A stretch of 64,000 nt of DNA, from positions 970,396 to 1,034,395 of the forward strand of contig CAWACX010000002.1 in assembly GCA_963780755.1 (NCBI GenBank), given 5' to 3'. The notes under the pieces were generated by a model, which saw nothing but the letters and a program-made list of their open reading frames with translations, searched no databases and was not told where the DNA came from. Positions 1-9,309 of the stretch are shown piece after piece. The DNA comes from JALYNX01 sp963780755 (GTDB lineage Bacteria; Actinomycetota; Acidimicrobiia; Spongiisociales; ZC4RG35). The number at the start of each line of letters is the position of its first letter. Positions within the stretch are counted from its first letter, which is position 1. Both the position numbers and the translations under genes were made by a program.

Positions 1-762
1 CATGAGTGTCCCCAGGTCGGCGAGCGGGTCACCCCGGGTGGCCATGTCCCAGTCGTAGACCGCCACCGAGGTCCCGGGGTCGTCTGGTGACACAGCCATG
101 TTGTCCAGCCGCCAGTCGTTGTGGAGCAGGCTGACCTCGCCGGAACGAGGGAGGTTGTCTGCCAGCCAGCGCCCGACGTCGTCGGCGGTTTCGTTGGCCT
201 CGTGCCGCGATTTCTCCCAGCGCTCGGACCAACCGGTCACCTGGCGTTGCAGGAACTGCTCGGGGTGGCCCAGGTCACCGAGATCGCAACCGGCCGGGTC
301 CACGGCATGGAACTCGGCGAGGGTGTCGACCACCACCTCGGAAAGGGCTCGGTTGCTCAATGGGTCGGCGCCACCTCCAAACCGTTTCGGGATCTCGCCT
401 CGCACGACGACACCCCCTCGTTTCTCCATGAGGAAGAACGGCGAGCCGATGGGCGACGAACCAGCGTCCGCGAAGGCGAGGGCGCGAGGTGCCTTGGGAA
501 AGGCCTGCCAGAGACGGGACAACACCTTGAACTCACGGGACATGTCATGGGCTCCTGGCGCCACCGGGCCCAGAGGAGGGCGCCGAAGCACCAGTTCGGA
601 TCCGTCCGGGAAAGCCAGGAGATAGGTGAGGTTGGCCTTGCCTCCGGCGTATTGCTCTACCGTCGGGATGCCGGTCGGTAGGTGGGGCTGGTCCTTCATC
701 CACTCCACCAGGCGAGCGACATCGAATGCCTCGTCCGCGCGCACCGGGATCAAATCGCCCAC
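1..762 (-). CDS. Aminoglycoside phosphotransferase-family kinase (APH fold), partial
   Basis: The gene runs off the left edge, so its C-terminus is missing. The visible 254 codons show the APH/choline-kinase fold of the large 'phosphotransferase family' (PF01636). An N-terminal segment AGGKANLTYLL resembles the nucleotide-binding start of acyl-CoA-dehydrogenase-associated kinases. The catalytic loop HNDWRLDN lies near residue 214 and the metal-binding YDWDMATRGDPLADLG follows at the window edge. Such proteins phosphorylate small hydroxylated substrates; the substrate cannot be told here. The start is taken as the GTG at 762-760, the most upstream reasonable codon in frame; an internal ATG (WMKDQ) is an alternative. 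It is divergent from the DUF885 gene, with about 67 bp between them. Confidence 0.85.
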   Translation of the reverse strand, partial: MGDLIPVRADEAFDVARLVEWMKDQPHLPTGIPTVEQYAGGKANLTYLLAFPDGSELVLRRPPLGPVAPGAHDMSREFKVLSRLWQAFPKAPRALAFADAGSSPIGSPFFLMEKRGGVVVRGEIPKRFGGGADPLSNRALSEVVVDTLAEFHAVDPAGCDLGDLGHPEQFLQRQVTGWSERWEKSRHEANETADDVGRWLADNLPRSGEVSLLHNDWRLDNMAVSPDDPGTSVAVYDWDMATRGDPLADLGTLM

Positions 763-829
763 CTGGCGAGCGTATCCGACGCACCTGCTGCGGCGGTATA
801 CCCTCCGCCCCCGGCCTGCAAGGGAGACT

Positions 830-2482
830 ATGAGCACACCTTTCGAGATCTCGGACCGGTTCACCGACCAGTGGGCCGACCTGACCCCCATCGACGCGAC
901 CACAGTCGGAATCGCTGGGCGGGACCACTTCTGGGACGACCTCTCGCCCGACGGCGAGGCTTCCCGCACCGACCTGGCTCGGGCAACGATCGCCGAGCTT
1001 TCGTCCCACCTCGAAGATCCCGACCCGCTGCAGGCGACCGCGGCCAAAGTGCTCTTTGCCTGGGCCGAGAAGAAGGTCGCCCTTCACGAGCAGGGCGAAT
1101 GGAAGTACGACCTCAACCACATCTACAGCCCGTTCCAACGGATGCGGGACACCTTCGACGTGATGCCCAAGGAAGGAGCCGAGGCCTGGTCCAACATCGC
1201 GGTCCGGCTCGAGTCACTCGCTCAGCCGCTCGATGGTTACAAGAGGAGCCTCGCCGTCGGCCTCGACGAGGGGGTCACTGCCGCCCGACGGCAGGTGGAG
1301 ACCGTGCTGGAGCAGGTACGCGCCGCGGCGGCGCCTGACTCGCGTTTCGCCGAATTCCCGGGGCAAGCGGCGATAAGTGGTGGTGATCCAACGCGGCTCG
1401 GCGCCGCGGTTGACGCTGCCCGGGCCGCCTGTTCCGACTTCGGTGACTGGCTGGAGACTGAATATCTGCCCCGCGCCACGCTCGAGGATGCGGTTGGCGA
1501 GGAGCGTTACGTGCTCGCCGCCGACGACTTCCTTGGACTGATCATCGATCCCAACGAGACCTACGAGTGGGGGTGGTCGGAGGTCCACCGGCTGCGCGAG
1601 GAGATGCGGGCGACTGCCGCCGCCATCGACGAGACCATGTCGATCGAGGAGGTGATCGAGCTTCTGGACACCGATCCGGGGCGGTCGTCCAAGGACCACG
1701 CCTCCTTCGCCGAGTTTGTGCAGGAGATCCAGGACACCGCGGTCAGCCAGTTGAACGGGACCCACTTCGACGTCCCGCCGCAATTGAGGACCGTCACGGT
1801 CAACATCGCCCCACCCGGTGGCAGCCTCGGGGCCTGGTATCACGGTCCATCTGAGGACTTCTCCCGTCCCGGCTCTATCTGGTACGCGCCTGGTCAACGC
1901 GTCAGGATCCCTTACTGGGGCGAGGTCAGCACCGCCTATCACGAGGGATTCCCCGGGCATCATCTCCAGATCGGGACCGCCGTTATCAATCGGGAGAGGA
2001 TCTCGCGGTTTCAACGGATGTTCATCTGGTACTCGGGCGCCGGTGAAGGTTGGGCCCTCTACGCCGAGCGACTCATGGACGAGCTCGGCTATTTCGAGAA
2101 ACCCGAGTACCGACTGGGCCTGATCGCCAGCCAATTGTTCCGCTCGGTGCGGGTCGTCCTCGATATCGGGGTCCAGCTGGGTCTGACGATCCCTGCCGAC
2201 GCACCACTGCACGCCGGCGAGACCTGGGATTACGCCAAGGCTGTCGACTACATCGAGCAGATTGGCTACCAGGTCCGCGATGTCGCCGAGTCCGAGGTCA
2301 AGCGCTATCTGGGCTGGTACGGCCAGGCGATCTCATACAAGGTCGGGGAACGGGAGATCCTCGACATCCGCGAGGACACCATCGCCCGACTCGGCGCCGG
2401 ATTCGATCGGAAGGACTTCCACCGCAGGGTGTTGGAAGCCGGTGCCATCCGGCTCGACCACCTCCGAGAGGCGATGGCTTGA
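830..2482 (+). CDS. DUF885 family metallohydrolase-like protein
   Basis: A 550-residue protein of the DUF885 family (PF05960), normally 550-600 residues, so it is full length. The family signature HEGFPGHHLQ lies near residue 371 and looks like a zinc-peptidase HExxH variant. A downstream GEGWALYAERLMDELG stretch, also typical of the family, probably supplies the third ligand. No signal peptide is evident, so a cytoplasmic location is likely. Members are presumed zinc hydrolases or carboxypeptidases, but few have been tested. The ATG at 830 is chosen because AGGGAGA precedes it at 821-827; the longer open frame upstream has no comparable ribosome site. The stop overlaps the TTG start of the next gene, suggesting coupled translation. 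Confidence 0.9.
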   Translation: MSTPFEISDRFTDQWADLTPIDATTVGIAGRDHFWDDLSPDGEASRTDLARATIAELSSHLEDPDPLQATAAKVLFAWAEKKVALHEQGEWKYDLNHIYSPFQRMRDTFDVMPKEGAEAWSNIAVRLESLAQPLDGYKRSLAVGLDEGVTAARRQVETVLEQVRAAAAPDSRFAEFPGQAAISGGDPTRLGAAVDAARAACSDFGDWLETEYLPRATLEDAVGEERYVLAADDFLGLIIDPNETYEWGWSEVHRLREEMRATAAAIDETMSIEEVIELLDTDPGRSSKDHASFAEFVQEIQDTAVSQLNGTHFDVPPQLRTVTVNIAPPGGSLGAWYHGPSEDFSRPGSIWYAPGQRVRIPYWGEVSTAYHEGFPGHHLQIGTAVINRERISRFQRMFIWYSGAGEGWALYAERLMDELGYFEKPEYRLGLIASQLFRSVRVVLDIGVQLGLTIPADAPLHAGETWDYAKAVDYIEQIGYQVRDVAESEVKRYLGWYGQAISYKVGEREILDIREDTIARLGAGFDRKDFHRRVLEAGAIRLDHLREAMA

Positions 2483-3084
2483 TCAAGAGGTCGTTCGACC
2501 TGGCCAACGCGGAGCCCAACGACCGATACAAGCTCCTTTCAGGCCTGGTGATCCCAAGGCCCATCGGCTGGATCGGGACCCGGGGTGTGGACGGCAGCTA
2601 CAACCTGGCGCCCTTCTCCTTTTTCAATGCCGTCTCCAGCGACCCGCCGATCGTGCTCTTCTCCGCCGGTAGCCACCGCGACCGACCCAAGGACTCGGCG
2701 ACCAACGCAGAGCAGTCCGGGGTCTTCTCCGTCAACATCGTTTCCGAGGAGCTGGCCCCGGCCATGAACCTGACTTCGGCCAGTTACGGCCCCGACGACG
2801 ACGAGTTCGCCATCGCGGGCCTCACTGCCGTGCTCGGATCGGTCGTCGACGCCCCGATGGTCGCCGAGTCGCCGGCCAACCTCGAGTGTCGTGTGATCGA
2901 CGTGGTCGAGGTCGAAGGCGCCGGGATCAGGATCGTCCTCGGCGAGGTGCTGATGATCCACGTCCGCGAGGACGCTCTGGACGGCACCCGGGTCGACTCG
3001 GACGTCATCCAGGCGGTGGGCCGGCTCGCCGGGAGCTCCTATGTCACCACCCGGGAGCGGTTCGAGCTCGATCGGCCCGGCTGA
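2479..3084 (+). CDS. Flavin reductase-like FMN-binding protein
   Basis: A 201-residue protein matching the flavin-reductase-like split-barrel family (PF01613). The start has LLSGLVIPRPIGWIGT and YNLAPFSFFNAVSSDPPIV, the FMN-binding core of this family, followed by the usual ATNAEQSGVFSVNIVS strand-helix segment. Such proteins bind FMN and either reduce flavin for a partner or act on small substrates; no partner oxygenase is adjacent. The start is a TTG at 2479 nested in the stop of the DUF885 gene (TTGA), because the frame is open upstream only in an overlapping shadow of DUF885. The two genes form a small operon. Confidence 0.9.
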   Translation: MIKRSFDLANAEPNDRYKLLSGLVIPRPIGWIGTRGVDGSYNLAPFSFFNAVSSDPPIVLFSAGSHRDRPKDSATNAEQSGVFSVNIVSEELAPAMNLTSASYGPDDDEFAIAGLTAVLGSVVDAPMVAESPANLECRVIDVVEVEGAGIRIVLGEVLMIHVREDALDGTRVDSDVIQAVGRLAGSSYVTTRERFELDRPG

Positions 3085-3087
3085 GCG

Positions 3088-4318
3088 CTAGTTGCAGCCG
3101 TTGGCAATCAGCGTGGGATGGGGGTTCACGGTCAGCCCCGCGACGGACATCCCGAAATGGAGATGGGGATGGGACCCCTCGGCGTTGCCAGTGGTGCCCA
3201 CGTAGCCGATCACGTCGCCGGCGCTCACCTTGCCGCTCTTGCCGGTCGAGTCGAGATGGCTTCCGAAGTACTCCACACCGTCACTGCCGATCAGGTTGAA
3301 CTGGTTGCCGCCGAGCGCGCCGGTCTTGAACTTCACGGTCCCGGACACCGGGGCCCGGACCTCGGCCTTGTTGGCTGCGAAGAGGTCGTTGCCCTCGTGG
3401 AAGCGGGTGCCGCCGTCACGGGGAAAGCCCCAATCGTTGAAGAAGCTGGCATCTGCGACCGGGCACACCCAGGCGCTGCCTCCGCCTGGCACTTCGAGCT
3501 TGTGGCCCGATCTGATCATGTGGATGTCGCTGATGCCGTTGCTGGACGCGAGCTTGGAGATGGTGGTGCCGAAGCGCGCCGCGATGTCTCCTAAACGATC
3601 ACCTTCCTGCACGGTGTAGGTGTCCGCCCCTCCACCGGAACCGGTCGTGGTGAAGGCAGGCCCATCGAGATAGACCCTGGTACCGGTGTACACCCGTCCA
3701 TTGCTGATTCCGTTGGCCGCGATGATGTCGTCGGCGCTGACTCCGTCGTAGAGGTCCGCGATCGATTCCAGGCTTTGGCCCCGCTCCACGACGTGATACC
3801 GCCCGGACCGGGTGTACTTGCCGCTTCCCTGGGTGCCCGCACTCGACCCACTGGAGTCCCCACTCGATCCACCGGAGCCCCCGGAGTCCCCACTCGATCC
3901 ACCGGAGCCCGGAGCCACCGCTCGATCCGCTGGAGCCGCTGGAGCCGGAGTCGCCACCGCCGGGGATGACCAGTTTCTGGCCGGGGAAAAGGAGATCGGG
4001 ATTGGAGAGCTTGTTGGCCTTGGCCAGCGTCGCAGAGGGAGTGCCGTACTTGGACGCGATCCGATACAGGGACTCGCCCTTGGCCACGGTGTGGATGATG
4101 TCCTTGGCCGGGATGAAGAGGACCTGGCCGGGGTGGATCAGATCCTGGTTGGGGATGTTGTTCGCAGCGACGAGGTCCTTGACGTGGGTGTCGTTGTCGC
4201 GGGCGATCTCGCTCAGCGTGTCGCCCGGTTTCACCGTGTAATCAACGGAGAAAATGGATATCAAGAGGGTGAGGCCCGTGGCAATTGCAGCAGCACGAAC
4301 ACGACGATCGACCGGCAT
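3088..4318 (-). CDS. LysM-repeat / M23 peptidase cell-wall hydrolase (frameshifted in this sequence)
   Basis: An exported cell-wall protein read in two frames. The first frame (from ATG 4318) has a hydrophobic N-terminus and two LysM domains (YTVKPGDTLSEIA, HTVAKGESLYRIA). It then enters a Ser/Gly-rich linker. The second frame continues the linker and adds two more LysM domains (HVVERGQSLESIA, YTVQEGDRLGDIA). It ends in an M23 peptidase domain with HEGND and HPHLHFG as zinc ligands. The break falls in the linker near 3908-3910. Two copies of a 30-bp linker repeat differ there, with a C5 run at 3878-3882 and only C3 at 3908-3910. Removing one base, or adding two, restores one protein of about 410 residues. 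It would bind peptidoglycan and cleave its peptide bridges, if the frameshift is not real. Confidence 0.85.
3853..3928 (-). repeat. Tandem 30-bp Ser/Gly linker repeat
   Basis: Two nearly identical 27-bp units at 3853-3879 and 3883-3909 are spaced by CCC, and a degenerate third follows. On the minus strand each 30-bp period encodes a ten-residue Gly/Ser/Asp linker between LysM pairs. The second spacer is C rather than CCC, which is where the reading frame breaks. Confidence 0.85.
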
Positions 4319-4366
4319 GAAGGCTCAGCTCCTTCAGCCCCTGACACCACTCCGCGAAAATCAAGC

Positions 4367-5404
4367 CTAACCCCGAAGCCCGGGTTTGCCAGAAAAAACT
4401 CTGAGTTGGCCGCAAGCGGCGTCGATTTCCCTGCCTCGGGTGTCCCGAATCGTGACGTTCACCCCCAGGTCTTCGAGGGCAGATGCGAACGATTTGATCT
4501 GAGATCGCGAGGAGGCCCGGTCCGAAGTGAGGGGTGTCGGATTGAGCGCGATCAGATTGACGTGGGCCCGGAGTCGCTTGGCGATGGGCGCCAACTTCCT
4601 GGCCTGATCCAGCGTGTCGTTTACGCCTTCGATCATGGTCCACTCGATCGACAGCCGGCGACGCTTCTTCTCCACGTATCTCGCCGCGGCCGCCTCGAGC
4701 TCGGCGAGCGGGTATCTGCGGTTGATCGGTACCAGTTGGCTGCGCAACTCGTCGTCGGCCGCGTGCAGGCTGACCGCGAGGTAGACAGGCCAGGGCTCAT
4801 CGGCGAGGCGTTTGATGCCCGGGACCATCCCCACCGTGGAAACGGTTATCGCCCTCGCTGAGAGCCCCATCACCTCGATGATGCGCCGGATCGCTTCCCG
4901 CACCCGGTCGTAATTGGCCAATGGCTCGCCCATGCCCATGAATACGACATTGGTGAGATGGTCAGGTGTTCCGGGCATCCCGATCTGGCGGAGGAAGGCT
5001 TGGGCATACGCGACCTGGGCGACGATCTCGCCCGCCTCCAGGTGCCGTTCGAAGCCGAACTGGCCGGTTGCGCAAAACGTGCACCCGAGTGCGCATCCCG
5101 CCTGGCTCGAAATGCACAGTGTCGCCCGACGCGGATAACCCATGAGGACCGCCTCGATGGCGGCGCCATCCGGAGCCCGGAAGAGCCACTTGCGAGTTCG
5201 TCCCCCGTCCGCCGACTGCTCGATCTCCACCTGGAACGGCCAAAGCCCTCCCAGCCGCGACCTCACCGTCAGCGGGAGATTCGTCATGTCTTCCGGATGG
5301 AGCACCGGGCTCCGGTAGAGCCAGTCCCGCAACTGGCCCGCTCGGTAGGAGGGTTGGCCCTCGAGGAGCTCGCCAAGCGACTCCGGAGCGTGCAGATATG
5401 GCAC
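4367..5404 (-). CDS. rlmN: Dual-specificity 23S rRNA/tRNA adenine-C2 methyltransferase RlmN
   Basis: A radical-SAM enzyme of 345 residues that methylates C2 of adenosine 2503 in 23S rRNA and A37 of some tRNAs. The CxxxCxxC cluster motif is visible as AGCALGCTFCATGQFGF. The family segments GMGEPLANYD, TVSTVGMVPGI, LAVSLHAADDELR and EWTMIEGVND are in order. The C-terminal DTRGREIDAACGQLR carries the catalytic cysteine. Length and order match the family. The start is GTG 5404. The upstream gene on the same strand ends 4 bp before, so both are probably cotranscribed. Confidence 0.97.
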   Translation of the reverse strand: MPYLHAPESLGELLEGQPSYRAGQLRDWLYRSPVLHPEDMTNLPLTVRSRLGGLWPFQVEIEQSADGGRTRKWLFRAPDGAAIEAVLMGYPRRATLCISSQAGCALGCTFCATGQFGFERHLEAGEIVAQVAYAQAFLRQIGMPGTPDHLTNVVFMGMGEPLANYDRVREAIRRIIEVMGLSARAITVSTVGMVPGIKRLADEPWPVYLAVSLHAADDELRSQLVPINRRYPLAELEAAAARYVEKKRRRLSIEWTMIEGVNDTLDQARKLAPIAKRLRAHVNLIALNPTPLTSDRASSRSQIKSFASALEDLGVNVTIRDTRGREIDAACGQLRVFSGKPGLRG

Positions 5405-5407
5405 CGT

Positions 5408-5728
5408 TCAGTCGATGTTCCGGGCCTGTTCGATCCAGGACCGGGCCCGCGCCCCGCTGACACCTGCCGCTTCTGCGACTTTGTCGGGGGAGGCAGATGC
5501 CAATTTCGTCGGGCTGTCGATGCCCGCCGCCTTGAGCCTTCCGGCGAACACCGGGCCGATCCCTCCGATCACATCGATGCCCGCGGACTTCGATCCAGGC
5601 TCGGAGGTGCGGAACGTTGGCGGCTCAGGCTCCCGTGACGTCGCGACCGAAATGAACCGGTCGCGCATCGCCCAGACGATGGCTGCCACACCGCCGACCA
5701 CACCAATGATCTTGGCCAGTCTCTTCAT
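5408..5728 (-). CDS. Small membrane-anchored helix-hairpin-helix protein
   Basis: A 106-residue protein. Residues 1-22 form a basic start and one membrane span (IIGVVGGVAAIVWAM). A polar spacer follows, then a helix-hairpin-helix-type C-terminus from about residue 50 (DVIGGIGPVFAGRLKAAGIDSP ... AEAAGVSGARARSWIEQA). This resembles the HhH/DUF4332 helical modules that bind DNA or act as protein adaptors. The topology suggests the HhH part faces the cytoplasm. It is immediately upstream of rlmN on the same strand. The precise role is unknown. Confidence 0.8.
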   Translation of the reverse strand: MKRLAKIIGVVGGVAAIVWAMRDRFISVATSREPEPPTFRTSEPGSKSAGIDVIGGIGPVFAGRLKAAGIDSPTKLASASPDKVAEAAGVSGARARSWIEQARNID

Positions 5729-5775
5729 CTGTGGCTCAGGGTACCCAAAGGGGGGTGGGTCTACGCTGGCGCGAG

Positions 5776-6792
5776 ATGAAGGTCGACTTCTACTTCCCTC
5801 CCTCCCCGCCGGAAGGGGCCCGTGTCGCCGCCGAAGGAGCGGTCGAGGCCGGGTACGACGGGTTCTTCAGCGCCGAGACCCAATACGACCCCTTCTTCCC
5901 GCTGTTGATCGCGGCGGGCGCGGCCCCCGGTCTGGAGTTGGGCACGGCTATCGCGGTGGCATTTCCCCGGTCCCCGACGGTCACCGCCATGACTTCCTGG
6001 GATCTGGCGCGAGCTTCAGGGGGAAAGTTCATCCTCGGCCTTGGGACCCAAGTCCGCGCTCACATCGTCCGCAGGTTCGGGGCCACCTGGGACCGGCCCG
6101 GCCCTCGGCTCCGCGACTACATCGCCGCGCTTCGGGCCATTTGGGGCTCCTGGCAGAGCTCGACGCCACTCCGCCACGAGGGTGAGTTCTACAACCTGAG
6201 CTTGATGACCCCGTTCTTCGACCCGGGCCCGATCCCGCATCCTGAGATCCCGATCTACATCGCCGGGGTGGGGCCTCACCTGAGCCGCCTGGCCGGTGAG
6301 GTCTGTGATGGCTTCCACGTCCATCCGTTCCATACCGTTCGCTACCTGGATCAGGTCGTCCTCCCCGGCATCGCACGCGGCGCCGCCGGTGCGGGGCGGA
6401 GCAGCGACGACGTGGAGAGGGCCACGACTGTCTTCGTGATGACCGGGGCCACCGATGAGGAAATCGAGCTCGCCATGGAGCCGGTCCGTCAGCAGATCGC
6501 GTTCTACGCGTCGACCCCGTCCTACCGACCCGTACTCGAGGCCAACGACTGGGACTTCGGGGAACAGTTGACCGCGATGTCGAAGCGGGGGCAGTGGGCC
6601 GAGATGGCAGCCGTCGTTCCCGACGAGGCGGTGCTCGACGTCGGCGTCGCCGCGCCCCTGGGCCAATTGGGCCAAGCGATTCGGGACCGTTATGGAGATC
6701 GGGTGCAGAGGGTCGGCTTCTACACCATCGGTTCGATCGTGGGGACTGACCCCGATGCCACCCGTGAGGTGATCCAACAGATCAAGGGTTGA
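5776..6792 (+). CDS. F420-dependent LLM-class oxidoreductase (TIGR03617-like)
   Basis: A 338-residue TIM-barrel protein of the luciferase-like monooxygenase superfamily (PF00296). The start (MKVDFYFPPSPPEGARVAAEGAVEAGYDGFF) is shortened here to its pattern: strand, then the E-x-x-GYDGFF motif. LGTAIAVAFPRSPTVTAM, ASGGKFILGLGTQV and PIYIAGVGPHLSRLAGEVCDG follow as in the actinobacterial F420-linked subfamily. These enzymes usually transfer hydride to or from F420; the substrate is unknown. ATG 5776 is used because it begins the conserved first strand; the 15 codons before it are not family-like. It is convergent with the next gene. Confidence 0.88.
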   Translation: MKVDFYFPPSPPEGARVAAEGAVEAGYDGFFSAETQYDPFFPLLIAAGAAPGLELGTAIAVAFPRSPTVTAMTSWDLARASGGKFILGLGTQVRAHIVRRFGATWDRPGPRLRDYIAALRAIWGSWQSSTPLRHEGEFYNLSLMTPFFDPGPIPHPEIPIYIAGVGPHLSRLAGEVCDGFHVHPFHTVRYLDQVVLPGIARGAAGAGRSSDDVERATTVFVMTGATDEEIELAMEPVRQQIAFYASTPSYRPVLEANDWDFGEQLTAMSKRGQWAEMAAVVPDEAVLDVGVAAPLGQLGQAIRDRYGDRVQRVGFYTIGSIVGTDPDATREVIQQIKG

Positions 6793-6798
6793 GTTCCC

Positions 6799-8437
6799 TC
6801 AGGTGACGATGGCGGAGGTGGTGTCGACCCGGGGGTCGCGCTGGGTGGCCCGGAGGTGGCCATCGACCTCGATGATCGATACCGGGCCCCACCCCGGCTG
6901 CGGTCCGGACATCAGCTCGATCTGGTGGCCGAGCGAGGCCAGAGCCTCGGTGATCCCGGGGCCTAGCCCCGGCTCCAGTTGCAGCCTCGGCGTCGAGAAG
7001 GGGCCAAATTCCTCCACTGTCCAACGCGGGGCCGCCTGGGCGGTCTCCAGGTCCTGACCGGCCAGTATCGCTCTTGCCGCCATCTGGGCCACGAGTTGTG
7101 GTTGCACCGCTCCTCCTCGCGTTCCCAGGACCCAACGGGCTCGATGTTCCCGCGGTCCACAGCGTGGGGGAGAGAGTGTGGAGAGGCCGTTTTCCAGGGA
7201 GCAGCTCGTTGGGATGGCCCGGCATGAGACTGAACCCGCCTCCCCGGTTCTGAAGCAGGAACCCGCTCCTCCGGGCGCCAAAGGCGGAGCCGGTGCCGTA
7301 GTAGTTGGACTGGATCAAGGAGACCGCCATCCCCTCGTCGTCGACGACGCAGAGGTAGGCGGTGCCCGAGGCCTTGCCCATGGCCCGCGGCCAGGTCCCG
7401 GTGCGGGCCCGATCTATTGACTTCGCCGCTCGTCCCAGCCGCGCCGGGTCGAGCAGGAGCTCATCGGGGAGGGGAGCATGTGCCGGGTCGGACACCAGGT
7501 CGTCGCGTTCCCATGCGACGGCGCGGTAGGACTCGATCAGCAGGTGCCACCACGCCGGGTCGTCGGGATCGTGGGGAGGTTCGGCCATCTCGAACACTGC
7601 GAGGCTCGCCGGGCCGAGATATCCCTGGGAATTGGGGGGGATTGTCCATGCAGACAAGCCGGCAACCGATGCCGCGATCGGTGAGATCCAATCGGCGTGG
7701 TTCGATGCCAGGTCGTCGTGGGTGATGATCCCTCCCAACTCCTCGACGATGTCCTCGGCCGCCTGGCCCTGGTAGAAGCCGTCGCGGCCATCACTGGCGA
7801 TGACGTCGAGGGTCCTTGCCAGGCGGGGGCGCCGGACCACTTGACCCGCAGTCACCGGCCGCCCGCCCGGGAAGAACTCCTCGACGGCTTGATGGCCCAG
7901 GTACATGCTCATGGTCGCCTGAAAGGCACCTGCCTGCTCGTTCGAGACTTCGAACCCGGTCGTGGCGTGATCGATCGCCGGGGCCAGGCAGGCGGCGAGG
8001 TCGAGGACACCGAGCTCAGCCGATAGCTCGACCCATCCGTCGACACACCCGGGCACCGTCACCGAGAGCGGGTGATCGCGCGGTATCTCGCCGCCGGTGG
8101 ACCGCAGCACGCTCGGGTCGGCATTGGAGCCCGACCGCCCTGATGCGTTCAGCCCTTTCGGGACGGCCCACCCCGGCCGATGGACGAGGGCGAAGAGGTC
8201 GCCGCCAACTCCACATGTCTCGGGCGCCACCACTCCCTGGGTGGCGATGGCCGCGATCGCGGCGTCGACAGCGTTTCCTCCGGAGCTCAGGATGAGCTCA
8301 GCGGCTCCGGTGGAGAGGTGATGCGGGGTGGATGCGGCGCGGGTCAGGAGTTCTTGAGGTCGGGCAGGAACCGGTTCAGGGCATCGAGCACTGCTCGCAC
8401 CACGGCGCGGGCTTCTTCGTCCTCGACGTAGGCGCAT
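6799..8437 (-). CDS. Gamma-glutamyltransferase-family protein (frameshifted in this sequence)
   Basis: The protein matches the gamma-glutamyltranspeptidase (Ntn hydrolase) family in two frames. The first frame runs from about 8310 (AAELILSSGGNAVDAAIAA) through VAPETCGVGGDLFALV and PPNSQGYLGPASL. It then reaches the presumed self-cleavage and nucleophile site GTAYLCVVDDEG. The second frame supplies the C-terminus from RWVLGTRGGAVQPQL to the stop at 6799. The break lies at the CCC of 7149-7151; removing one C joins TLWTA to EHRARWVLGTRGG. The nucleophile segment is atypical (T-A-Y instead of T-T-H), so this is a distant member. No good ATG precedes the domain except 8437, deep inside the next gene, so the real start is uncertain. 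Confidence 0.82.
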
Positions 8438-8964
8438 CCGATGAGCATCCGCTCGGTGGCTTCGGTGACCACCACCACTTGGGCGATCGCCACCTTCCTG
8501 CTCCCGAGCAGAGGCACGTCCATCGAAGACACGGCAAGAGCGGCCTCCCGGTGGATCCCCTGACGCACCGCTTCCAACGTCGCCTCTGCGATCTGTCGGG
8601 CCCTTGTCGACGAGGCGGCGGCGCCTCGCGCCGACCCGGTGAGGAGCTCGTCATTCCAGCGGAGGCTCACCGAGACCTCTGCCCGCGAACCATCGAGGGT
8701 CTCTGCGACGTCGATGAGAGCGGGGCGGAGCCCGCCTTCGAGGTCTGAGTCCGAGAGTTGGACCACGGAGACCAGGCGGCGATCGATCTCTTCGCCGAAC
8801 AGCGCCTGACTCAGTGACTGCACATCGCGGACGACCTGTTTCGGCGCTTTGTTGCGCCGTGCCAGCACGTGGATCTCGGAGATCTGCCCGTTCCCCGTCA
8901 CCACTCGTGCCGCTTCCACACCCTCGATCCGACCGATCTTCTCCTGGAATGCGACTACGTCCAT
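8344..8964 (-). CDS. Conserved hypothetical protein with two alpha/beta halves
   Basis: A 206-residue soluble protein not assigned to a named family. The N-terminal half (VVAFQEKIGRIEGVEAARVV ... EIHVLARRNKAPKQVVRDVQS) has the strand-helix rhythm of a small ferredoxin-like or ACT-like fold. The second half (AEVSVSLRWNDELLTGSA ... IAEATLEAVRQGI ... VAIAQVVVVTEATERMLIGCAYV) is a second alpha/beta unit that looks like a repeat of a sensor-like fold. There is no signal peptide or membrane span. It overlaps the gamma-glutamyltransferase-like gene downstream and is divergent from the HD-domain operon. No function is proposed. Confidence 0.7.
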   Translation of the reverse strand: MDVVAFQEKIGRIEGVEAARVVTGNGQISEIHVLARRNKAPKQVVRDVQSLSQALFGEEIDRRLVSVVQLSDSDLEGGLRPALIDVAETLDGSRAEVSVSLRWNDELLTGSARGAAASSTRARQIAEATLEAVRQGIHREAALAVSSMDVPLLGSRKVAIAQVVVVTEATERMLIGCAYVEDEEARAVVRAVLDALNRFLPDLKNS

Positions 8965-9019
8965 ACCTGATCAGCGTACAACCGGCCCATCGACCCCGCT
9001 GGAAGTTCGGGTCTGCCCC

Positions 9020-9048
9020 TTGTTCAACATTCGGACCAGGTCTAGATT
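9020..9048 (+). promoter_or_regulatory. Candidate sigma70 promoter for the HD-domain operon
   Basis: TTGTTC (9020-9025) and TAGATT (9043-9048) are separated by 17 bp, a good housekeeping spacing. Transcription would start near 9055, giving a leader of roughly 250 nt before the 29-codon ORF. This was found by eye only. Confidence 0.4.
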
Positions 9049-9088
9049 GCGGGCCGCTGGAGCTATTCGTGGGAGACGTGGGGCAGCA

Positions 9089-9276
9089 GAGGTCTTTGAC
9101 CTCCTTGCCTCGACCTGTGGCGGGCGAAGTCAGGGGCCTTCTTGTTTGACATGTGAAGAGTTCCCGCATTCGTGTGGGAACCGGGTGAGACCGGCGTCGA
9201 ACGTCGGCCTTTCTAAGCAAATTGGACGCCATCTACCCCAGCGGAGCGGAACGTATGCGCCGGCACACAATGCCGG
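9089..9276 (+). other. Possible structured RNA leader, class not recognised
   Basis: The 345 bp between 8964 and 9310 holds no convincing gene on either strand. Four hairpins can be drawn on the plus strand: 9089-9094 with 9098-9103 (GAGGTC/GACCTC), 9161-9167 with 9174-9180 (TTCCCGC/GTGGGAA), 9191-9197 with 9201-9207 (CCGGCGT/ACGTCGG) and 9260-9265 with 9271-9276 (CCGGCA/TGCCGG). They lie between a candidate promoter and the HD-GYP genes, so a regulatory leader is possible. I could not match GEMM (c-di-GMP), cobalamin or ydaO consensus elements by eye. Confidence 0.35.
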
Positions 9277-9309
9277 TCAAATACAAAAACCGAAGGTGAG
9301 CGTCACAGC

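Noticed and set aside
3812..4861. 349-codon plus-strand frame across LysM and rlmN
   Set aside because: Antisense shadow of two recognised minus-strand genes; no motifs.
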